Notes: generated by a model not told the origin, from the sequence alone. Shown: positions 25,738-36,668, counted from the first letter of the stretch. The stretch: 64,000 bases of DNA from Betaproteobacteria bacterium (GCA_021730905.1 JAKFYK010000061.1:1-64000); one strand, 5' to 3'. A program made the numbers and translations.

Positions 25738-26799
25738 CTAATGCTCGTGCCGATGATGGAGATCGGGCATGTGTGGGTGTGAGTGCTTCATCTTTTCGTG
25801 CACGTGTTCGTGCGCGTGAGGTACGGAACCTTCGTTTCCTTGATGCGTATGCAGATGATGCTCATCGTGAACGTGGCGATGGGAGTGAGCCAGCGGTTCG
25901 TGTTCATGCTTGTGGGCATGCGATTCAGTCAATACCAGCCACGTTGCGATGGCCATCAGCGCTGTGGCAGCAATCAAGTCTGGAGTAATTGACTCACCCA
26001 GCAGCGGTACGGCAAGTGCCGCTCCGATGAACGGTGCGGTGCTGAAATGCGCACCGGTACGCGCGGCGCCAAGGTGACGCAATGCGTAGATGAAGAGCAC
26101 CAGACTGATGCCATAAGCAAAAAATCCAAGCGCAAGTCCGTTGGCTACCGTTCCCAGATCGGGTAACTTTTGACCCAGGGCAAATCCAAGGCCAAGATTG
26201 ATGCTACCGGCAGCGAGTCCCTTGATCATGGCGGTCACAAGCGGGTCGGCGCCAGAGACTTTGCGGGTCAGATTGTTGTCGATTGCCCAGCACAGGCAGG
26301 CGCCGGCAATTGCCAGTGATTGAGGCGAGATCGCAATAGGCGCGCGTGGATCATAGGCAAGAACCATTCCCCCACCAAGCATCACAAGCACTGCGATCCA
26401 CACGCGCACGCTGACTGCTTCGCGGAAGAGCGCAGCGGCAACCAATGTAGTGATCACGCCTTCAAAATTGAGTAGCAGCGACGTCGTGGTGGCGCTGCTA
26501 GTGGACAATCCCCACAGCAACAAGACGGGTGCTGCCACGCCACCCGCGACGATGGCGCCGGCAAGCCATCCCCAATCACTGGCAGTGAGCCGTGCTTCAC
26601 GAGAATGGTCACTGGTTGCACGCGCAAAGCGCAATATAGCGAGGCCCAGCCCGCTGCCAAGGTAAAGCAGACCTGCCAGTACGATTGGAGCGATTTCTCC
26701 GAGCAACAACTTGGCGAACGGCACACTCGCTCCAAAGAGTGCCGCTGCAGCAAGTGCCAGCAGTGCGTAGCGCTGGGCTTGTAAATCTATCCGGATCAC
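25738..26799 (-). CDS. EamA/DMT-family transporter with a long His-rich tail
   Basis: The 353-residue protein has ten predicted membrane helices in two EamA repeats (PF00892) over residues about 10-290. After that comes a roughly 60-residue C-terminal tail packed with His (for example HAHKHEHEPLAHSHRH and HSHPHMPDLHHRHEH). Such a tail suggests binding of Zn, Ni, Co or Cu. The start is a GTG. It is tail-to-tail with the ynfA-like gene. The transported substrate is unknown; metal or metal-complex export is inferred from the tail and context. Confidence 0.8.
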   Translation of the reverse strand: MIRIDLQAQRYALLALAAAALFGASVPFAKLLLGEIAPIVLAGLLYLGSGLGLAILRFARATSDHSREARLTASDWGWLAGAIVAGGVAAPVLLLWGLSTSSATTTSLLLNFEGVITTLVAAALFREAVSVRVWIAVLVMLGGGMVLAYDPRAPIAISPQSLAIAGACLCWAIDNNLTRKVSGADPLVTAMIKGLAAGSINLGLGFALGQKLPDLGTVANGLALGFFAYGISLVLFIYALRHLGAARTGAHFSTAPFIGAALAVPLLGESITPDLIAATALMAIATWLVLTESHAHKHEHEPLAHSHRHVHDEHHLHTHQGNEGSVPHAHEHVHEKMKHSHPHMPDLHHRHEH

Positions 26800-26924
26800 T
26801 TGATCTTCTGCGCGATGGTGTGTGGGTGTTCCGCTCCGGTTGCAGTACGGAAAATCACCACTTGGTAAGTCCGTTGCTGCTATGGTCGGTCCGGCGGTGT
26901 TGCAGCCGGACGAAACTGTCCCTT

Positions 26925-27263
26925 TTACTTTACTGCGGTCACCAAATACTCCTTACCCTGTTGAACGAACTCGAAACTGACTTTCTTGCCCGGCGGTAGC
27001 TTATCGAGCAATGTCTTGTCTTTGACCTGGAACGCCATGGTCATCGACGGCCAATTTAGGCTTTTGACCGGTTCATGTGCGAAGGTTACAGAGCCTTTAG
27101 CTTGATCTACAGCTTTTACGACACCCACTGCATTGTGCGTTGCTTTATCAGACTTGGATGACATATCCATGTTGCCTTTGTCATCCATCTTCATTTGGGC
27201 ATTCGCGGAAAGTGCCGTCATCGTGCCGATAGTAAGAATTGCGAGAATTTTTGTGGCTTTCAT
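26925..27263 (-). CDS. cusF: CusF-like periplasmic copper/silver chaperone
   Basis: A 112-residue exported protein with one CusF domain. All metal-site residues are conserved: H in FAHEPV, W in LNWPSMTM and the two methionines after it. The signal peptide ends SANA. It follows the cusA gene by 26 bases and would deliver Cu(I)/Ag(I) to the CusCBA complex. Confidence 0.9.
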   Translation of the reverse strand: MKATKILAILTIGTMTALSANAQMKMDDKGNMDMSSKSDKATHNAVGVVKAVDQAKGSVTFAHEPVKSLNWPSMTMAFQVKDKTLLDKLPPGKKVSFEFVQQGKEYLVTAVK

Positions 27264-27289
27264 GTTTTCTCCTTGCGGTTAATAATAAA

Positions 27290-30200
27290 TCAATCGTGTG
27301 TGAGTTTCCTGCGCCGCATCAGCAGATACGCTGCGGGTATGACCAGCATGGAAAGCAAAGGTGCCGTGATCATGCCGCCCACCATGGGCGCGGCGATACG
27401 CTGCATGACTTCGGCGCCGGTGCCGCTCGACCACATGATAGGAAGCAGGCCGGCGAGGATTACCGCCACAGTCATGGCCTTGGGCCGCACGCGAAGCACG
27501 GCACCCTCAGTGATGGCATCCATCACCATTTGCGGGTTTGGGGTTTCGCCAGCGGCGATACGCTTCTCCAGTGCCTGCCGCAGATAAAGCAGCATGATGA
27601 TGCCGAATTCCGCTGCAACGCCCGCTAGCGCGATGAAGCCGACTGCCGCAGCGACCGACAGGTTGTAGTCCAGTAGCCACATCAGCCAGAAACCGCCGAT
27701 CAGCGCAAACGGTACCGTTGCCATGATCAGTAGCGCCTCGCCGGCGCGGTTGAACGTGAGATAAAGCAGTACAAAGATAATCGCCAGTGTGAAAGGGATG
27801 ACGAGAGCCAGACGCTTCTTCGCGCGTTCGAGGTATTCAAACTGCCCCGACCACGACACCGAATAGCCAGCCGGGAGTTTTACCTGTTCGCGCACTGCTT
27901 TTTGTGCGTCATCGACTACTGCCTGCAGGTCGCGTCCGCGCATATCCACATAGACCCAGCCAGAGAGCCGGGCATTCTCGCTTTTGAGCATAGGCGGACC
28001 ATCCACGAAAGCAAGCTCAGCCAGCGTGCCTAGCGTGATTTGTGCGCCACGCTCGGTGACGATAGGCAGGCTACGCAACTTTTCCAGGGAATCGCGCAGT
28101 TCGCGCGGGTAACGCACATTGATCGGGAAACGCTGTAAACCTTCGACCGTCTCTGCAACGTTCTCGCCGCCGATGGCCGCCGAAACGATGGTTTGCACGT
28201 CGGCGATGCTCATGCCATAGCGCGCGGCAGCCAGCCGATCGATTTTGATGTCGATATAGCGCCCGCCGGTGAGCCGTTCGGCGAGCGCGGAAGTGACACC
28301 CGGCACATTCTTTACCGCGCGCTCGATGTCCTGCGTGACGCGCTCGATTTGCACGAGATCGGGGCCGGACACCTTGATGCCGAGCGGACTCTTGATACCG
28401 GTGGCGAGCATGTCGATGCGGTTGCGGATCGGCGGCACCCAGATGTTGGTGAGGCCAGGAACCTTGACAGTGCGGTCGAGTTCCTCGATCAGTTTGTCCT
28501 GCGTCATGCCTGGGCGCCATTCGCTCTTCGGCTTGAACTGGATGGTGGTTTCGACCATTTCCAGCGGCGCCGGATCGGTAGCGGATTCGGCACGGCCGAC
28601 TTTGCCAAACACGCGCGCGACTTCCGGTACGGTTTGAATGAGGCGGTCGGTCAGTTGCAGAATTTCTGCTGCTTTGCCCGCGGAGAGGCCGGGCAGGGCG
28701 GTCGGCATGTACAGCAGATCACCTTCGTCCAGCGGCGGCATGAATTCGCCCCCCAGGCGGGAAGCAGGAAAGGCGCTCACAGCAAGCAGCACAACGGCGA
28801 CTATCAGTGTGCTCGTGGGAAAGCGCAATACCGCCGCCAGAATCGGCCGATAAATAAAAACAAGCAATCTATTGATTGGATTGGTTTTTTCATCGGGTAT
28901 GCGTCCGCGTATCCAGTAGCCCATCAGCACCGGCACAAGCGTTACGGACAATCCTGCCGCTGCTGCCATCGCGTAAGTCTTGGTGTACGCCAGCGGCGCG
29001 AACAAACGTCCTTCCTGCGCTTCCAATGCGAATACCGGCACGAACGAGAGCGTGATGACGAGTAGGCTGAAGAACAATGCAGGTCCGACCTCTACCGCCG
29101 CGTCGCCGATCAAATGCCAGCGCTCTTCGTTTGCAAGAGATTCATTCGGGTGTGCGTGACGCCACGATTCGAGGTGCTTATGCGCGTTTTCGATCATCAC
29201 CACCGCGGCATCCACCATGGCGCCGATGGCGATGGCGATGCCACCGAGCGACATGATGTTGGCGTTTACCCCCTGATAGCGCATCACGATGAAGGCGATG
29301 AGTATGCCCAGCGGCAGCGTGATGATGGCAACGAGGCTGGACCGCAGATGAAACAGAAACACCATGCATACCAGCGCAACGACGACAAACTCCTCGATCA
29401 GCTTGTCGCGCAAATGATCGATGGCGCGCACGATCAGTCCTGAGCGGTCGTAGGTCGGCACGATTTCCACCCCCGGTGGCAAACCGGGTTTCAGCGCTTC
29501 GAGTTTCGCTTTTACGGCGGCGATGGTTTCGAGCGCGTTCTTGCCGCTGCGCATGATGATGACACCGCCGACGGTCTCACCTTCGCCACCCAGTTCGGCA
29601 ATGCCCCGGCGCAGTTCCGGCCCCACCTGCACGCGAGCTACGTCTTTCAACAGCACCGGTGTGCCGCCGTCGCCGACGGCGATGGGAATGGCGCGAAAGT
29701 CGTCCAGTGATTTCAGATAGCCGCGGGCGCGTACCATGTACTCGGCTTCACCCAATTCCAGCACCGAACCGCCGGTTTCCTGATTGGCATTCTTCACCGC
29801 CTGGATCACGCGCGAAACCGGTATCGAATAAGCGCGCAGCCGATCCGGGTTGAGGACGATCTGGTATTGCCGAACCATGCCGCCCACCGACGCGACTTCC
29901 GCGACGTTGGCTACCGACTTGAGTTCGTATTTCAGGAACCAGTCCTGCAACGCACGCAGTTGGCTTAGATCATGGCGTCCGCTGCGGTCGGTCAAGGCAT
30001 ATTCGTATATCCAGCCTACACCGGTGGCGTCCGGCCCCAGCGCCGGTTTAGCCTGTGCCGGCAAGCGGCCCTGCACCTGGTTGAGGTATTCGAGCACTCG
30101 TGAGCGCGCCCAGTAGAGATCGGTGCCGTCCTCGAACAGTACATAGACGAATGAATCGCCGAAGAACGAGTAGCCTCGCACGGCTTTGGCGCCCGGCACC

Positions 30201-30424
30201 GATAACATGGTCGTCGTCAGCGGATAGGTGACCTGGTCTTCGACGATCTGCGGTGCCTGCCCCGGATAAGTAGTACGGATGATGACCTGCACGTCGGACA
30301 GATCGGGAATCGCGTCCAGCGGGGTCTTCATCATCGACCATACGCCCCACGCCGTGACCATGACGGTTGCTATCAGCACCAGGAAGCGGTTGGCAATAGA
30401 CCAGCGGATCAGTTGCGCAATCAT
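27290..30424 (-). CDS. cusA: CusA-like copper/silver RND efflux pump
   Basis: The 1044-residue HME-RND pump has the monovalent-metal TM4 motif [15 protein letters not shown] with D405. The three methionines that bind Cu(I)/Ag(I) in E. coli CusA all have counterparts, in [29 protein letters not shown] and [12 protein letters not shown]. It would take metal from CusB/CusF or the inner membrane and push it through CusC. Its start overlaps the cusB stop by four bases. Confidence 0.95.
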   Translation of the reverse strand: MIAQLIRWSIANRFLVLIATVMVTAWGVWSMMKTPLDAIPDLSDVQVIIRTTYPGQAPQIVEDQVTYPLTTTMLSVPGAKAVRGYSFFGDSFVYVLFEDGTDLYWARSRVLEYLNQVQGRLPAQAKPALGPDATGVGWIYEYALTDRSGRHDLSQLRALQDWFLKYELKSVANVAEVASVGGMVRQYQIVLNPDRLRAYSIPVSRVIQAVKNANQETGGSVLELGEAEYMVRARGYLKSLDDFRAIPIAVGDGGTPVLLKDVARVQVGPELRRGIAELGGEGETVGGVIIMRSGKNALETIAAVKAKLEALKPGLPPGVEIVPTYDRSGLIVRAIDHLRDKLIEEFVVVALVCMVFLFHLRSSLVAIITLPLGILIAFIVMRYQGVNANIMSLGGIAIAIGAMVDAAVVMIENAHKHLESWRHAHPNESLANEERWHLIGDAAVEVGPALFFSLLVITLSFVPVFALEAQEGRLFAPLAYTKTYAMAAAAGLSVTLVPVLMGYWIRGRIPDEKTNPINRLLVFIYRPILAAVLRFPTSTLIVAVVLLAVSAFPASRLGGEFMPPLDEGDLLYMPTALPGLSAGKAAEILQLTDRLIQTVPEVARVFGKVGRAESATDPAPLEMVETTIQFKPKSEWRPGMTQDKLIEELDRTVKVPGLTNIWVPPIRNRIDMLATGIKSPLGIKVSGPDLVQIERVTQDIERAVKNVPGVTSALAERLTGGRYIDIKIDRLAAARYGMSIADVQTIVSAAIGGENVAETVEGLQRFPINVRYPRELRDSLEKLRSLPIVTERGAQITLGTLAELAFVDGPPMLKSENARLSGWVYVDMRGRDLQAVVDDAQKAVREQVKLPAGYSVSWSGQFEYLERAKKRLALVIPFTLAIIFVLLYLTFNRAGEALLIMATVPFALIGGFWLMWLLDYNLSVAAAVGFIALAGVAAEFGIIMLLYLRQALEKRIAAGETPNPQMVMDAITEGAVLRVRPKAMTVAVILAGLLPIMWSSGTGAEVMQRIAAPMVGGMITAPLLSMLVIPAAYLLMRRRKLTHD

Positions 30425-31971
30425 TTCGCCGCCTTAGCGGATTTTCTGGTGATGCGCGTGATCGTGTAATCCCCATCTTTGTCGGGCTCGCCACGCAACT
30501 CGAATTCGATCTCGTCGCCCGGTTTTATATTGGACAGTTGCGATTTGTCCTCGACGCGAAAGCCCATGCTCATCGCCGGCCATTTCATTGAGGGAATGGG
30601 GCCGTGATTCAAGTCGATTTTGCCTTTGGCGGCATCGATCACGTTGACCTTGGCGCTGCCGGTATGTTTGCCGGGCGCGGCATCATTCGTGCCGGGACTC
30701 TGTGCGCTTTCCAGTCGCGTCAGGGTGGTCTTCAGGCTGGCTTCGGAATCGATCAGGAACTGACCGGAGGCGACCACCTTCTGCCCCGCAGTGAGCCCTT
30801 TGCGTATCTCCGTCATGTCGGAGCTTTCGCGCCCGGCTTCCACGTCAACGGGCCGGAATTTTCCGCCATCCTCTGCGACGATGACTACCGTACGCTTGCC
30901 GGTATGGATCACGGCCTCGCTGGGGACCATCAGCGCCGGCTTTGCAGCACTGCCAAACTCGACGGTTGCAAACATGCCCGGCTTCAGCCGACCATTGGCA
31001 TTGGCCAGCACGATCCTCGCCTTGATCGTGCGTGTCGTGGCGTTGACGTCAGGCAGGAGTGCTGCGACCGTTCCTTTGTAGATCGCATCTGGGAACGCGG
31101 AGGTGCGAGCCGTGACTGGTGAGCCGGGACGCACAAGTGCGGCTTCGGTTTCCGGTACTTCGGCATTGACCCAGACTGATCCCAGAGCGGCTAACCGAAG
31201 GAGGGACATACCTGGGTTGACCGACATACCCTCCCGCACAGCCAGTTCCCACACGATACCGCTGTCGGGGGCGTGCACCGTTACGCGGGGTGCTGGCTGG
31301 CCGGACTGCTCGATACGCTGGATTTGCGCTTCAGAGATACCAAGCAGCACCAGCCGCTGGCGTGCCGCCTGAGCCAAGCCGTCCGCGCCGGGTAGCGTGC
31401 TGCGTTTGAGCACCAGATACTCTTCCTGCGCCGCCAGCCAGTCGGGTGAGTAAATATCGGCGAGGGGTTGTCCGCGCGTGACCGTGTCGTACTGCGCGCG
31501 CACGTACAGTTTTTCGATGTAGCCGTTGACGCGCACCTGCACCGCGGTCAACGAGCGTTCGTCCACGCTTACCGCACCGGTGGCAGTGAAGCCCATTTCC
31601 ATGTGGCCTTCCTTCACGTCCGCGATGCGTATGCCGAGGTTCTGCAGCGTGCGCGAATTGATTGTTATCTTGCCCTGATCGGCACCCTCGTCGGCATAAA
31701 CAGGTACCAGTTGCATGTTCATGAACGGCGACTTGCCGGGCTTGTCGAATTTGGGACCTGGCACCATCGGGTCATGCCAGTAAAGAACCTTGCGGTCGGT
31801 TGAGGTCTCAGTCTTATCGGCTGGTGTCGTGGTCGGTGAGTCTGTTGGCGTGGCAGGTGGCGCGGACATCTCTGTATGCATGCGGCGCATTGCGTACCAG
31901 TAACCGCCACCCGCGCCGATGCCTGCGATCAGCAGGACAGTTAAAATTCCCCAAAAAACGTTGCGTTTCAT
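30421..31971 (-). CDS. cusB: CusB-like adaptor with fused C-terminal CusF domain
   Basis: This 516-residue membrane-fusion protein has an N-terminal anchor, a heavy-metal-binding segment ([20 protein letters not shown]), lipoyl, hairpin and barrel domains. The C-terminal CusF domain (about 440-510) has the metal site [15 protein letters not shown]. coli CusB lacks that last domain; fusions like this are known in other proteobacteria and keep the chaperone next to the pump. It overlaps both neighbours in the operon by four bases. Confidence 0.93.
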   Translation of the reverse strand: MKRNVFWGILTVLLIAGIGAGGGYWYAMRRMHTEMSAPPATPTDSPTTTPADKTETSTDRKVLYWHDPMVPGPKFDKPGKSPFMNMQLVPVYADEGADQGKITINSRTLQNLGIRIADVKEGHMEMGFTATGAVSVDERSLTAVQVRVNGYIEKLYVRAQYDTVTRGQPLADIYSPDWLAAQEEYLVLKRSTLPGADGLAQAARQRLVLLGISEAQIQRIEQSGQPAPRVTVHAPDSGIVWELAVREGMSVNPGMSLLRLAALGSVWVNAEVPETEAALVRPGSPVTARTSAFPDAIYKGTVAALLPDVNATTRTIKARIVLANANGRLKPGMFATVEFGSAAKPALMVPSEAVIHTGKRTVVIVAEDGGKFRPVDVEAGRESSDMTEIRKGLTAGQKVVASGQFLIDSEASLKTTLTRLESAQSPGTNDAAPGKHTGSAKVNVIDAAKGKIDLNHGPIPSMKWPAMSMGFRVEDKSQLSNIKPGDEIEFELRGEPDKDGDYTITRITRKSAKAAK

Positions 31972-33236
31972 TTGGCATGCTCCTCAGGCAGAAAGTAGAG
32001 GAGTTGGGCGCGTGCGCGGCCCTGCTCGGCAGCAAGCTGCAATTTTTGCAATCGTAAGTCGATCTCCGTGCGACGCGCTTCCAATACCGTCGCCAGTGTG
32101 CTGAGGCCCCCTCGATAGGCCGCGAGCGCGATTGCTACCTGATCCCGCGCGAGTCGTAGCAATGCATCATCAAAGCGTTTCAGGCGTGCAGTAGCTGCTT
32201 CCCACTCCACTCGCGCAGTTGCCGCTTCGGCTATATGCTGGCGCAAAGCGTCTTCGCGCAGCGCGCGTGCCTGCTCCACTTGCGCGAGCCGCGACGCTGC
32301 TTCGCGATTCTGACGTCGGTCCGCAAACAATGGCAGGTCTATGGATACCTGTAGCGACACCATGTTGGAATAGGCAGCGCCGCGCTGTTGGTAGCTTAAC
32401 TCCATACCCCAGTCGGGCTTGCTGGCGGCCTTCGCCAGATCGGCCTCGCTTTGCGCGATGTCGATTTGCCGTTCGAGCGATTGCAGGTGCGGATGATGAG
32501 TTACATGCGTCTCTACAGCTTGGGGTTGAGTGGGCGCATCAGGTGGGCTCGCCAGTGGACGGCGGCCAGCCTCACCGAGCCAGCGCGTGAGCATGACTTT
32601 TGCACGCGCTGCCTGTTTGTCAAATTCAGCACGCCGATCGAGCAGCCTCTGCAACGTTGCGTCCAGTGCAATGCGTTCCGAAAGCGTCGTACGATTAGCG
32701 GCTACACCTGCTTGCAGTGCATCGCGTTGCAGCAAAGATTCCGCATATTGTTCGTCGACGACTTTTATCATTTGCTCGGCGAAATAGCGTTCCATCCATG
32801 CAACCGCAACGTCGCGCCGCAATGCTGCTTGCGCATCGGCGAGCATTGCCTGTTCGCGCCCAAGTTGATGTTCCGCGCGGCGTCCCTTGATCTCGCGCTT
32901 TTCGGCGCGTGGGAATTCCTGCGCTACGCCAATTTTGCGCATGGTCATGAAATCGCGCGTGACGCTGTAGCGGTCGGGGCCGTTCACCGGCAGGTTGTCG
33001 ATGCCGAGCCTGAGTTTGGGGTCGGGCAGCTCGCGAGCCGACACCGTTGACTCCTGTGCCGCGAAAATCGCCGAGCGCTGTGCCGAAAGCAGAGGAGAAT
33101 CACGCGTCGAGATTGCGAGGGCTTCGGCGAGTGAGAGCGTAGGCTCTGCCGCAAGTCCCGTCCTGCATAAAACGAATGATATGAGTAACAGAAATGACGG
33201 TCGTGCAACCGCCTTCAATAGCAACGGGTGGAACAT
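31968..33236 (-). CDS. cusC: CusC-like outer-membrane efflux protein
   Basis: A 422-residue TolC/OEP protein with a signal peptide (ending GLAAE) and the repeats TLSLAEALAISTRDSPLLSAQRSA and PDWGMELSYQQRG. It is the outer-membrane channel of the CusCBA complex. It starts the structural genes, 66 bases after a small CopL-like gene, and its stop overlaps the start of cusB. Confidence 0.9.
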   Translation of the reverse strand: MFHPLLLKAVARPSFLLLISFVLCRTGLAAEPTLSLAEALAISTRDSPLLSAQRSAIFAAQESTVSARELPDPKLRLGIDNLPVNGPDRYSVTRDFMTMRKIGVAQEFPRAEKREIKGRRAEHQLGREQAMLADAQAALRRDVAVAWMERYFAEQMIKVVDEQYAESLLQRDALQAGVAANRTTLSERIALDATLQRLLDRRAEFDKQAARAKVMLTRWLGEAGRRPLASPPDAPTQPQAVETHVTHHPHLQSLERQIDIAQSEADLAKAASKPDWGMELSYQQRGAAYSNMVSLQVSIDLPLFADRRQNREAASRLAQVEQARALREDALRQHIAEAATARVEWEAATARLKRFDDALLRLARDQVAIALAAYRGGLSTLATVLEARRTEIDLRLQKLQLAAEQGRARAQLLYFLPEEHAK

Positions 33237-33302
33237 AAGACCTCCGCAAGTTCGTCAATGGGACGACACCGGCGAGATACCGGTGTTATCTGCGGAGGGG
33301 GA

Positions 33303-33695
33303 TCAAATCAAAAGACGACCGTAAACCAGTATGAGCGGGGGAGGGGCGCCAAGTTCAACAACTTGATAATTGCGCACGTCACGCGGGGCAGCGGGTACAA
33401 AGACCAGAGCAGAAATCGTAAAGAATGGCAGTTCATCAAGGGCGGGCAGGTGAACCTTTGCGGATTCGAACCAGGCATTGTGTGACTGACAACGTTTTTG
33501 ACAGTCGGTTTGTTGCGCGGGACTGCTGGTGCTATCTGTTGCCGCCTGATGGCAAGGTGCACTGGTGGCAACTTCTTCCGCCGGGGTAGTCATTGCGATT
33601 AATCCCGCCTGTGCAACTGCCGAAGTCTGACACCACACCAGCATGAGTATGGCGAGACAGGATACAACTCGGCGAAGAAAGGAGGACCGCATCAT
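33303..33695 (-). CDS. CopL-like exported small protein heading the cus operon
   Basis: The 130-residue protein has a signal peptide (about 1-29), APCHQA and DCQKRCQSHN as possible metal sites, a hydrophobic segment near residue 90, and a Pro-rich end (LGAPPPLILVYGRLLI). Architecture and position are those of the small exported protein ahead of the copper and czc genes in this window. The start may be the first or second of two adjacent ATGs; a TATAAT lies only four bases upstream (33699-33704). Confidence 0.65.
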   Translation of the reverse strand: MMRSSFLRRVVSCLAILMLVWCQTSAVAQAGLIAMTTPAEEVATSAPCHQAATDSTSSPAQQTDCQKRCQSHNAWFESAKVHLPALDELPFFTISALVFVPAAPRDVRNYQVVELGAPPPLILVYGRLLI

Positions 33696-34070
33696 CTGAT
33701 TATAATAACGTTGGTTGATGGAAAGAGTATAAGTCTTTGTATTTAGGGGATTTGTATTGAAAGCAATCCTTTAAATCAATAGAGATCCGTGGGTACCTGT
33801 CAAGTAGCCGGTTCTACCTGCTAGTCAGGGCAGCGTCACAGTTTCGATCCAGTGCCCAGATTCATCCCGTGGGGACGCCAAGCTTCCAAAATGCACTAGT
33901 ATGACGACGTAGCGATAGATTCTTTTATTTGCAGTGAAATACTCTTCGAAAGTTTGAAAATTCCAAGGTCTACCTGTAGACCTTTTCTGATCAAAAGAGG
34001 TATAGAATTTTCAAACCGAGCCTGAATTACACATTGAATATCATAATGTTACGCTGCGTTACCTAGCATT
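33696..34070. other. Right end of the element: non-coding, with inverted repeats
   Basis: No gene is supported here. The stretch is AT-richer than its surroundings. It holds a nested inverted repeat at 33952-34016 and three copies of TACCTG (33794, 33815, 33971). It separates the cus operon from the tRNA fragment and probably contains the end sequences used for excision and integration. Confidence 0.6.
33952..34016. repeat. Nested inverted repeat near the element end
   Basis: The outer arms GTTTGAAAATTC (33952-33963) and GAATTTTCAAAC (34005-34016) are perfect 12-base complements. Inside is the 20-base palindrome AAGGTCTACCTGTAGACCTT (33965-33984). It lies 55 bases from the tRNA fragment, a position suited to recombinase or excisionase binding. 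Confidence 0.75.
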
Positions 34071-34117
<47 letters not shown>

Positions 34118-34173
34118 AATAACAGGTCTGGAATATCCCGAAGCGGGGTAACGTGCAATTCGTACTGCGCGTT

Positions 34174-35340
34174 CTAGTAAGACTTGGGCAACCCCAGCAC
34201 CTTCTCCGCGATAAAGCACAGAATCATCTGCGAACTCACCGGCGCCAGACGCGGGATCATCGCTTCGCGGAAATAGCGCTCGATGTGAAATTCCTTGGCA
34301 TAGCCCATGCCGCCGTGCGTCAGCATCGCCGTTTCACAGGCACGAAAGCCGGCTTCGCCCGCCAGGTATTTGGCCGCGTTGGCTTCGGCGCCGCAGGGTT
34401 GCTGCTGGTCGTAGAGCCATGCCGCCTTGTAGGTCATGAGTTCGGCGGCTTCGAGTTCCATCCAGCGTTCGGCGAGCGGGTGCTGAATCGCCTGATTCTG
34501 GCCGATGGGGCGGTCGAACACGATGCGTTCCTTGGCATACGCGGCGGCGCGCTTTAATGCGACTTTGCCCAGACCCACGGCTTCGGCGGCGACAAGGACG
34601 CGTTCGGGGTTGAAACTGTGCAAAATGTAATGAAATCCCTTGCCTTCCTCGCCGATGCGGTCCGTCACCGGCACCTTGAGGCCGTCGAGAAACACCTGGT
34701 TTGAGTCGACCGCCTTGCGGCCCATTTTTTCGATCTCGCGTACTTCGACGTGCTGGCGATCCATGTCGGTGTAGAACAGCGTGAGTCCGTCGATCGGGCG
34801 TTGGGTATTTTCAATCGGCGTGGTGCGCGCGAGCAGCAGAATCTTGTTGGTGACTTGCGCGGTGGTGGTCCAGATTTTTTGGCCCGACACGACGTAGTGA
34901 TCGCCGTCGCGCACGGCCTTCGTTTTCAGCATCGCGGTGTTGAGGCCGGTGTTGGGCTCGGTGACGCCGAAGCACGCTTTGTCTTTTCCGGCGATCAGCG
35001 GCGGCAGAAATCTTTTTTTCTGCTCGTCGCTGCCATACACCACCACGGCGTGCAGGCCGAAGATATTCATGTGCAAAGCCGACGCGCCGGAGAATCCCGC
35101 ACCGGACTCGGCGATGGCCTGCATCATCAACGCGGCTTCGGTAATGCCGAGACCGCCACCACCGTAGTCTTGCGGCATGGCGATGCCGAGCCAGCCGTCG
35201 CGCGCGAACGCCGCGTGAAAATCCGCTGGAAAGCCGCCTTCGCGATCTTTTTTCAGCCAGTACGCATCATCGAACTGCGCGCAGATTTTTTCGATGGCGG
35301 CGCGGATGGTGCGTTGCTCTTCTGTGAATAAAAAATTCAT
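34174..35340 (-). CDS. Acyl-CoA dehydrogenase
   Basis: This 388-residue FAD enzyme has the three acyl-CoA dehydrogenase domains, with signatures FGVTEPNTGLNTAMLKT, the middle beta domain (GQKIWTTTAQVTNKI) and the C-terminal AMLTHGGMGYAKEFHIERYFREAM. It would oxidise an acyl-CoA to the enoyl-CoA. The following CaiB gene suggests a pathway that activates the acid by CoA transfer. The first ATG of the conserved N-terminus (MNFLFTEEQR) is used. It is the first resident gene beyond the element. Confidence 0.9.
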   Translation of the reverse strand: MNFLFTEEQRTIRAAIEKICAQFDDAYWLKKDREGGFPADFHAAFARDGWLGIAMPQDYGGGGLGITEAALMMQAIAESGAGFSGASALHMNIFGLHAVVVYGSDEQKKRFLPPLIAGKDKACFGVTEPNTGLNTAMLKTKAVRDGDHYVVSGQKIWTTTAQVTNKILLLARTTPIENTQRPIDGLTLFYTDMDRQHVEVREIEKMGRKAVDSNQVFLDGLKVPVTDRIGEEGKGFHYILHSFNPERVLVAAEAVGLGKVALKRAAAYAKERIVFDRPIGQNQAIQHPLAERWMELEAAELMTYKAAWLYDQQQPCGAEANAAKYLAGEAGFRACETAMLTHGGMGYAKEFHIERYFREAMIPRLAPVSSQMILCFIAEKVLGLPKSY

Positions 35341-35357
35341 ATAAAACAAATAGTTAC
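35341..35357. repeat. Recurring AT-rich intergenic motif, copy 1
   Basis: ATAAAACAAATAGTTAC lies directly at the start of the acyl-CoA dehydrogenase gene. It is nearly the same as copies at 43123 and 49242 and, inverted, at 57575. Confidence 0.45.
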
Positions 35358-35363
35358 GATAGG

Positions 35364-36560
35364 TTACGCATTGGTTACACCGACTGCGCGCAGATCGTTG
35401 ATTTCACGCTCAGTGTAGCCCGCTTCACGCAGCACTTCGGTGCTGTGTTCTCCCAGACGCGGCGCGTGCCTGCGTAACTCCGGCTGCGATTTCGACCACG
35501 TGGTTGGAATATCCATCTCGCGTATGCGGCCCTCGCTGGGGTGATCCGAGATTCTAAAAAAGCTTGTCGCAGCGTGATGCGGATCGTCGAGCAGGTCGTC
35601 CAGTGAATAGAGTGGCATCACGGGAATGTCGGCTTTGGTTAAAGCGTCGAGCCATTCAGCAGAGGTTTTCGTCGCAAGTTCGCGCGCGACCCATGCGTAC
35701 GCTTCGTCGAAATGACGCGCACGGTTGCCATGGGTGTTGAAACGCTCATCGCTGTCAAACTCCTGTTCGCGGCCCAGCAATTTGTAAAAATTGCGCCACT
35801 GCTTGTCATTGTAAATCAGCAGGCACAGGTAGCCGTCACGTGTTTTATAGGGTTTGCGATGCTTGGTCAGCAGGCGCGGATAGCCCATCGGCGCGATCGG
35901 CGGCTCGAAGGTGCGGCCGCCCATATGATCGCTCAGAATGAATTGTGTCAATCCTTCGAACATCGGAATTTCGATGGCCTGTCCTTCGCCGCTGCGTTCG
36001 CGGTGAAACAACGCGGCGAGAATGGCATGTGCCGTGTTAAGCCCGGTAATGCGATCTGTCAGCGTTGAAGGCACGAAGCGCGGTTGATCGGCGCCTGCCT
36101 GCACCAGCATCGACGGCAGTGCGACCATGCCCTGAATGATGTCGTCGTAGGCGGCTTTGGCTGCATACGGGCCGTTCTGCCGAAAGCCGGTGGAACCTGC
36201 GTAGATGATGCGCGGATTCACTGCCGCGACATCTTCATAAGAGAGGTTCAGCCGCGCCATAGCCTGCGGGCGCACGTTGTAGGCAAGGACGTCGGCGGTC
36301 TTGAGCAATCGCAGCAGTGCGGCGTGGCCCAGCGGGTTTTTCAGATTCAAAACGATACTGCGCTTGTTGCGGTTCAGGTGCAGGAAGTTCGCTCCCATGC
36401 CCGGGTTGCGCTGGGCGGCAACGTAGCGCGTGTTGTCGCCTTCGGGCGCCTCGACTTTGACGACGTCGGCGCCGTAGTCGGCGAGTATTTGCGTGGCGTA
36501 AGGGCCGAGTATGACCGAGGTGAGATCGATGATACGTACGCCAGCGAGGGGACCGCTCAT
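35364..36560 (-). CDS. CaiB/BaiF-type (family III) CoA-transferase
   Basis: The 398-residue protein begins [35 protein letters not shown], the conserved start of family III CoA-transferases, and contains [16 protein letters not shown]. These enzymes move CoA between an acyl-CoA and a free acid via an aspartyl intermediate. It lies 24 bases upstream of the acyl-CoA dehydrogenase gene on the same strand, likely in one operon. Substrate unknown. Confidence 0.9.
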   Translation of the reverse strand: MSGPLAGVRIIDLTSVILGPYATQILADYGADVVKVEAPEGDNTRYVAAQRNPGMGANFLHLNRNKRSIVLNLKNPLGHAALLRLLKTADVLAYNVRPQAMARLNLSYEDVAAVNPRIIYAGSTGFRQNGPYAAKAAYDDIIQGMVALPSMLVQAGADQPRFVPSTLTDRITGLNTAHAILAALFHRERSGEGQAIEIPMFEGLTQFILSDHMGGRTFEPPIAPMGYPRLLTKHRKPYKTRDGYLCLLIYNDKQWRNFYKLLGREQEFDSDERFNTHGNRARHFDEAYAWVARELATKTSAEWLDALTKADIPVMPLYSLDDLLDDPHHAATSFFRISDHPSEGRIREMDIPTTWSKSQPELRRHAPRLGEHSTEVLREAGYTEREINDLRAVGVTNA

Positions 36561-36662
36561 TTTCAGGGCATCTCAAGGTTTGAGCCCGATAGCGGGCGTG
36601 AACGCTATCGTATCATTCGCGCCATCGATGGTAATAGCCGCGGGCGCGCTGGCGTGCAATGT

Positions 36663-36668
36663 TATAAT
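36663..36668 (+). promoter_or_regulatory. Possible -10 element for surE
   Basis: TATAAT lies 71 bases before the surE ATG in the divergent region with the CoA-transferase gene. No good -35 was found, so this is tentative. Confidence 0.3.

Noticed and set aside
26800-26924. Small gene or operator between the DMT transporter and cusF
   Set aside because: No open frame with a ribosome site and no clear dyad or promoter could be supported.
28193-29065. Plus-strand frame of 290 codons
   Set aside because: It is antisense to cusA, whose methionine triad and TM4 motif are conserved.
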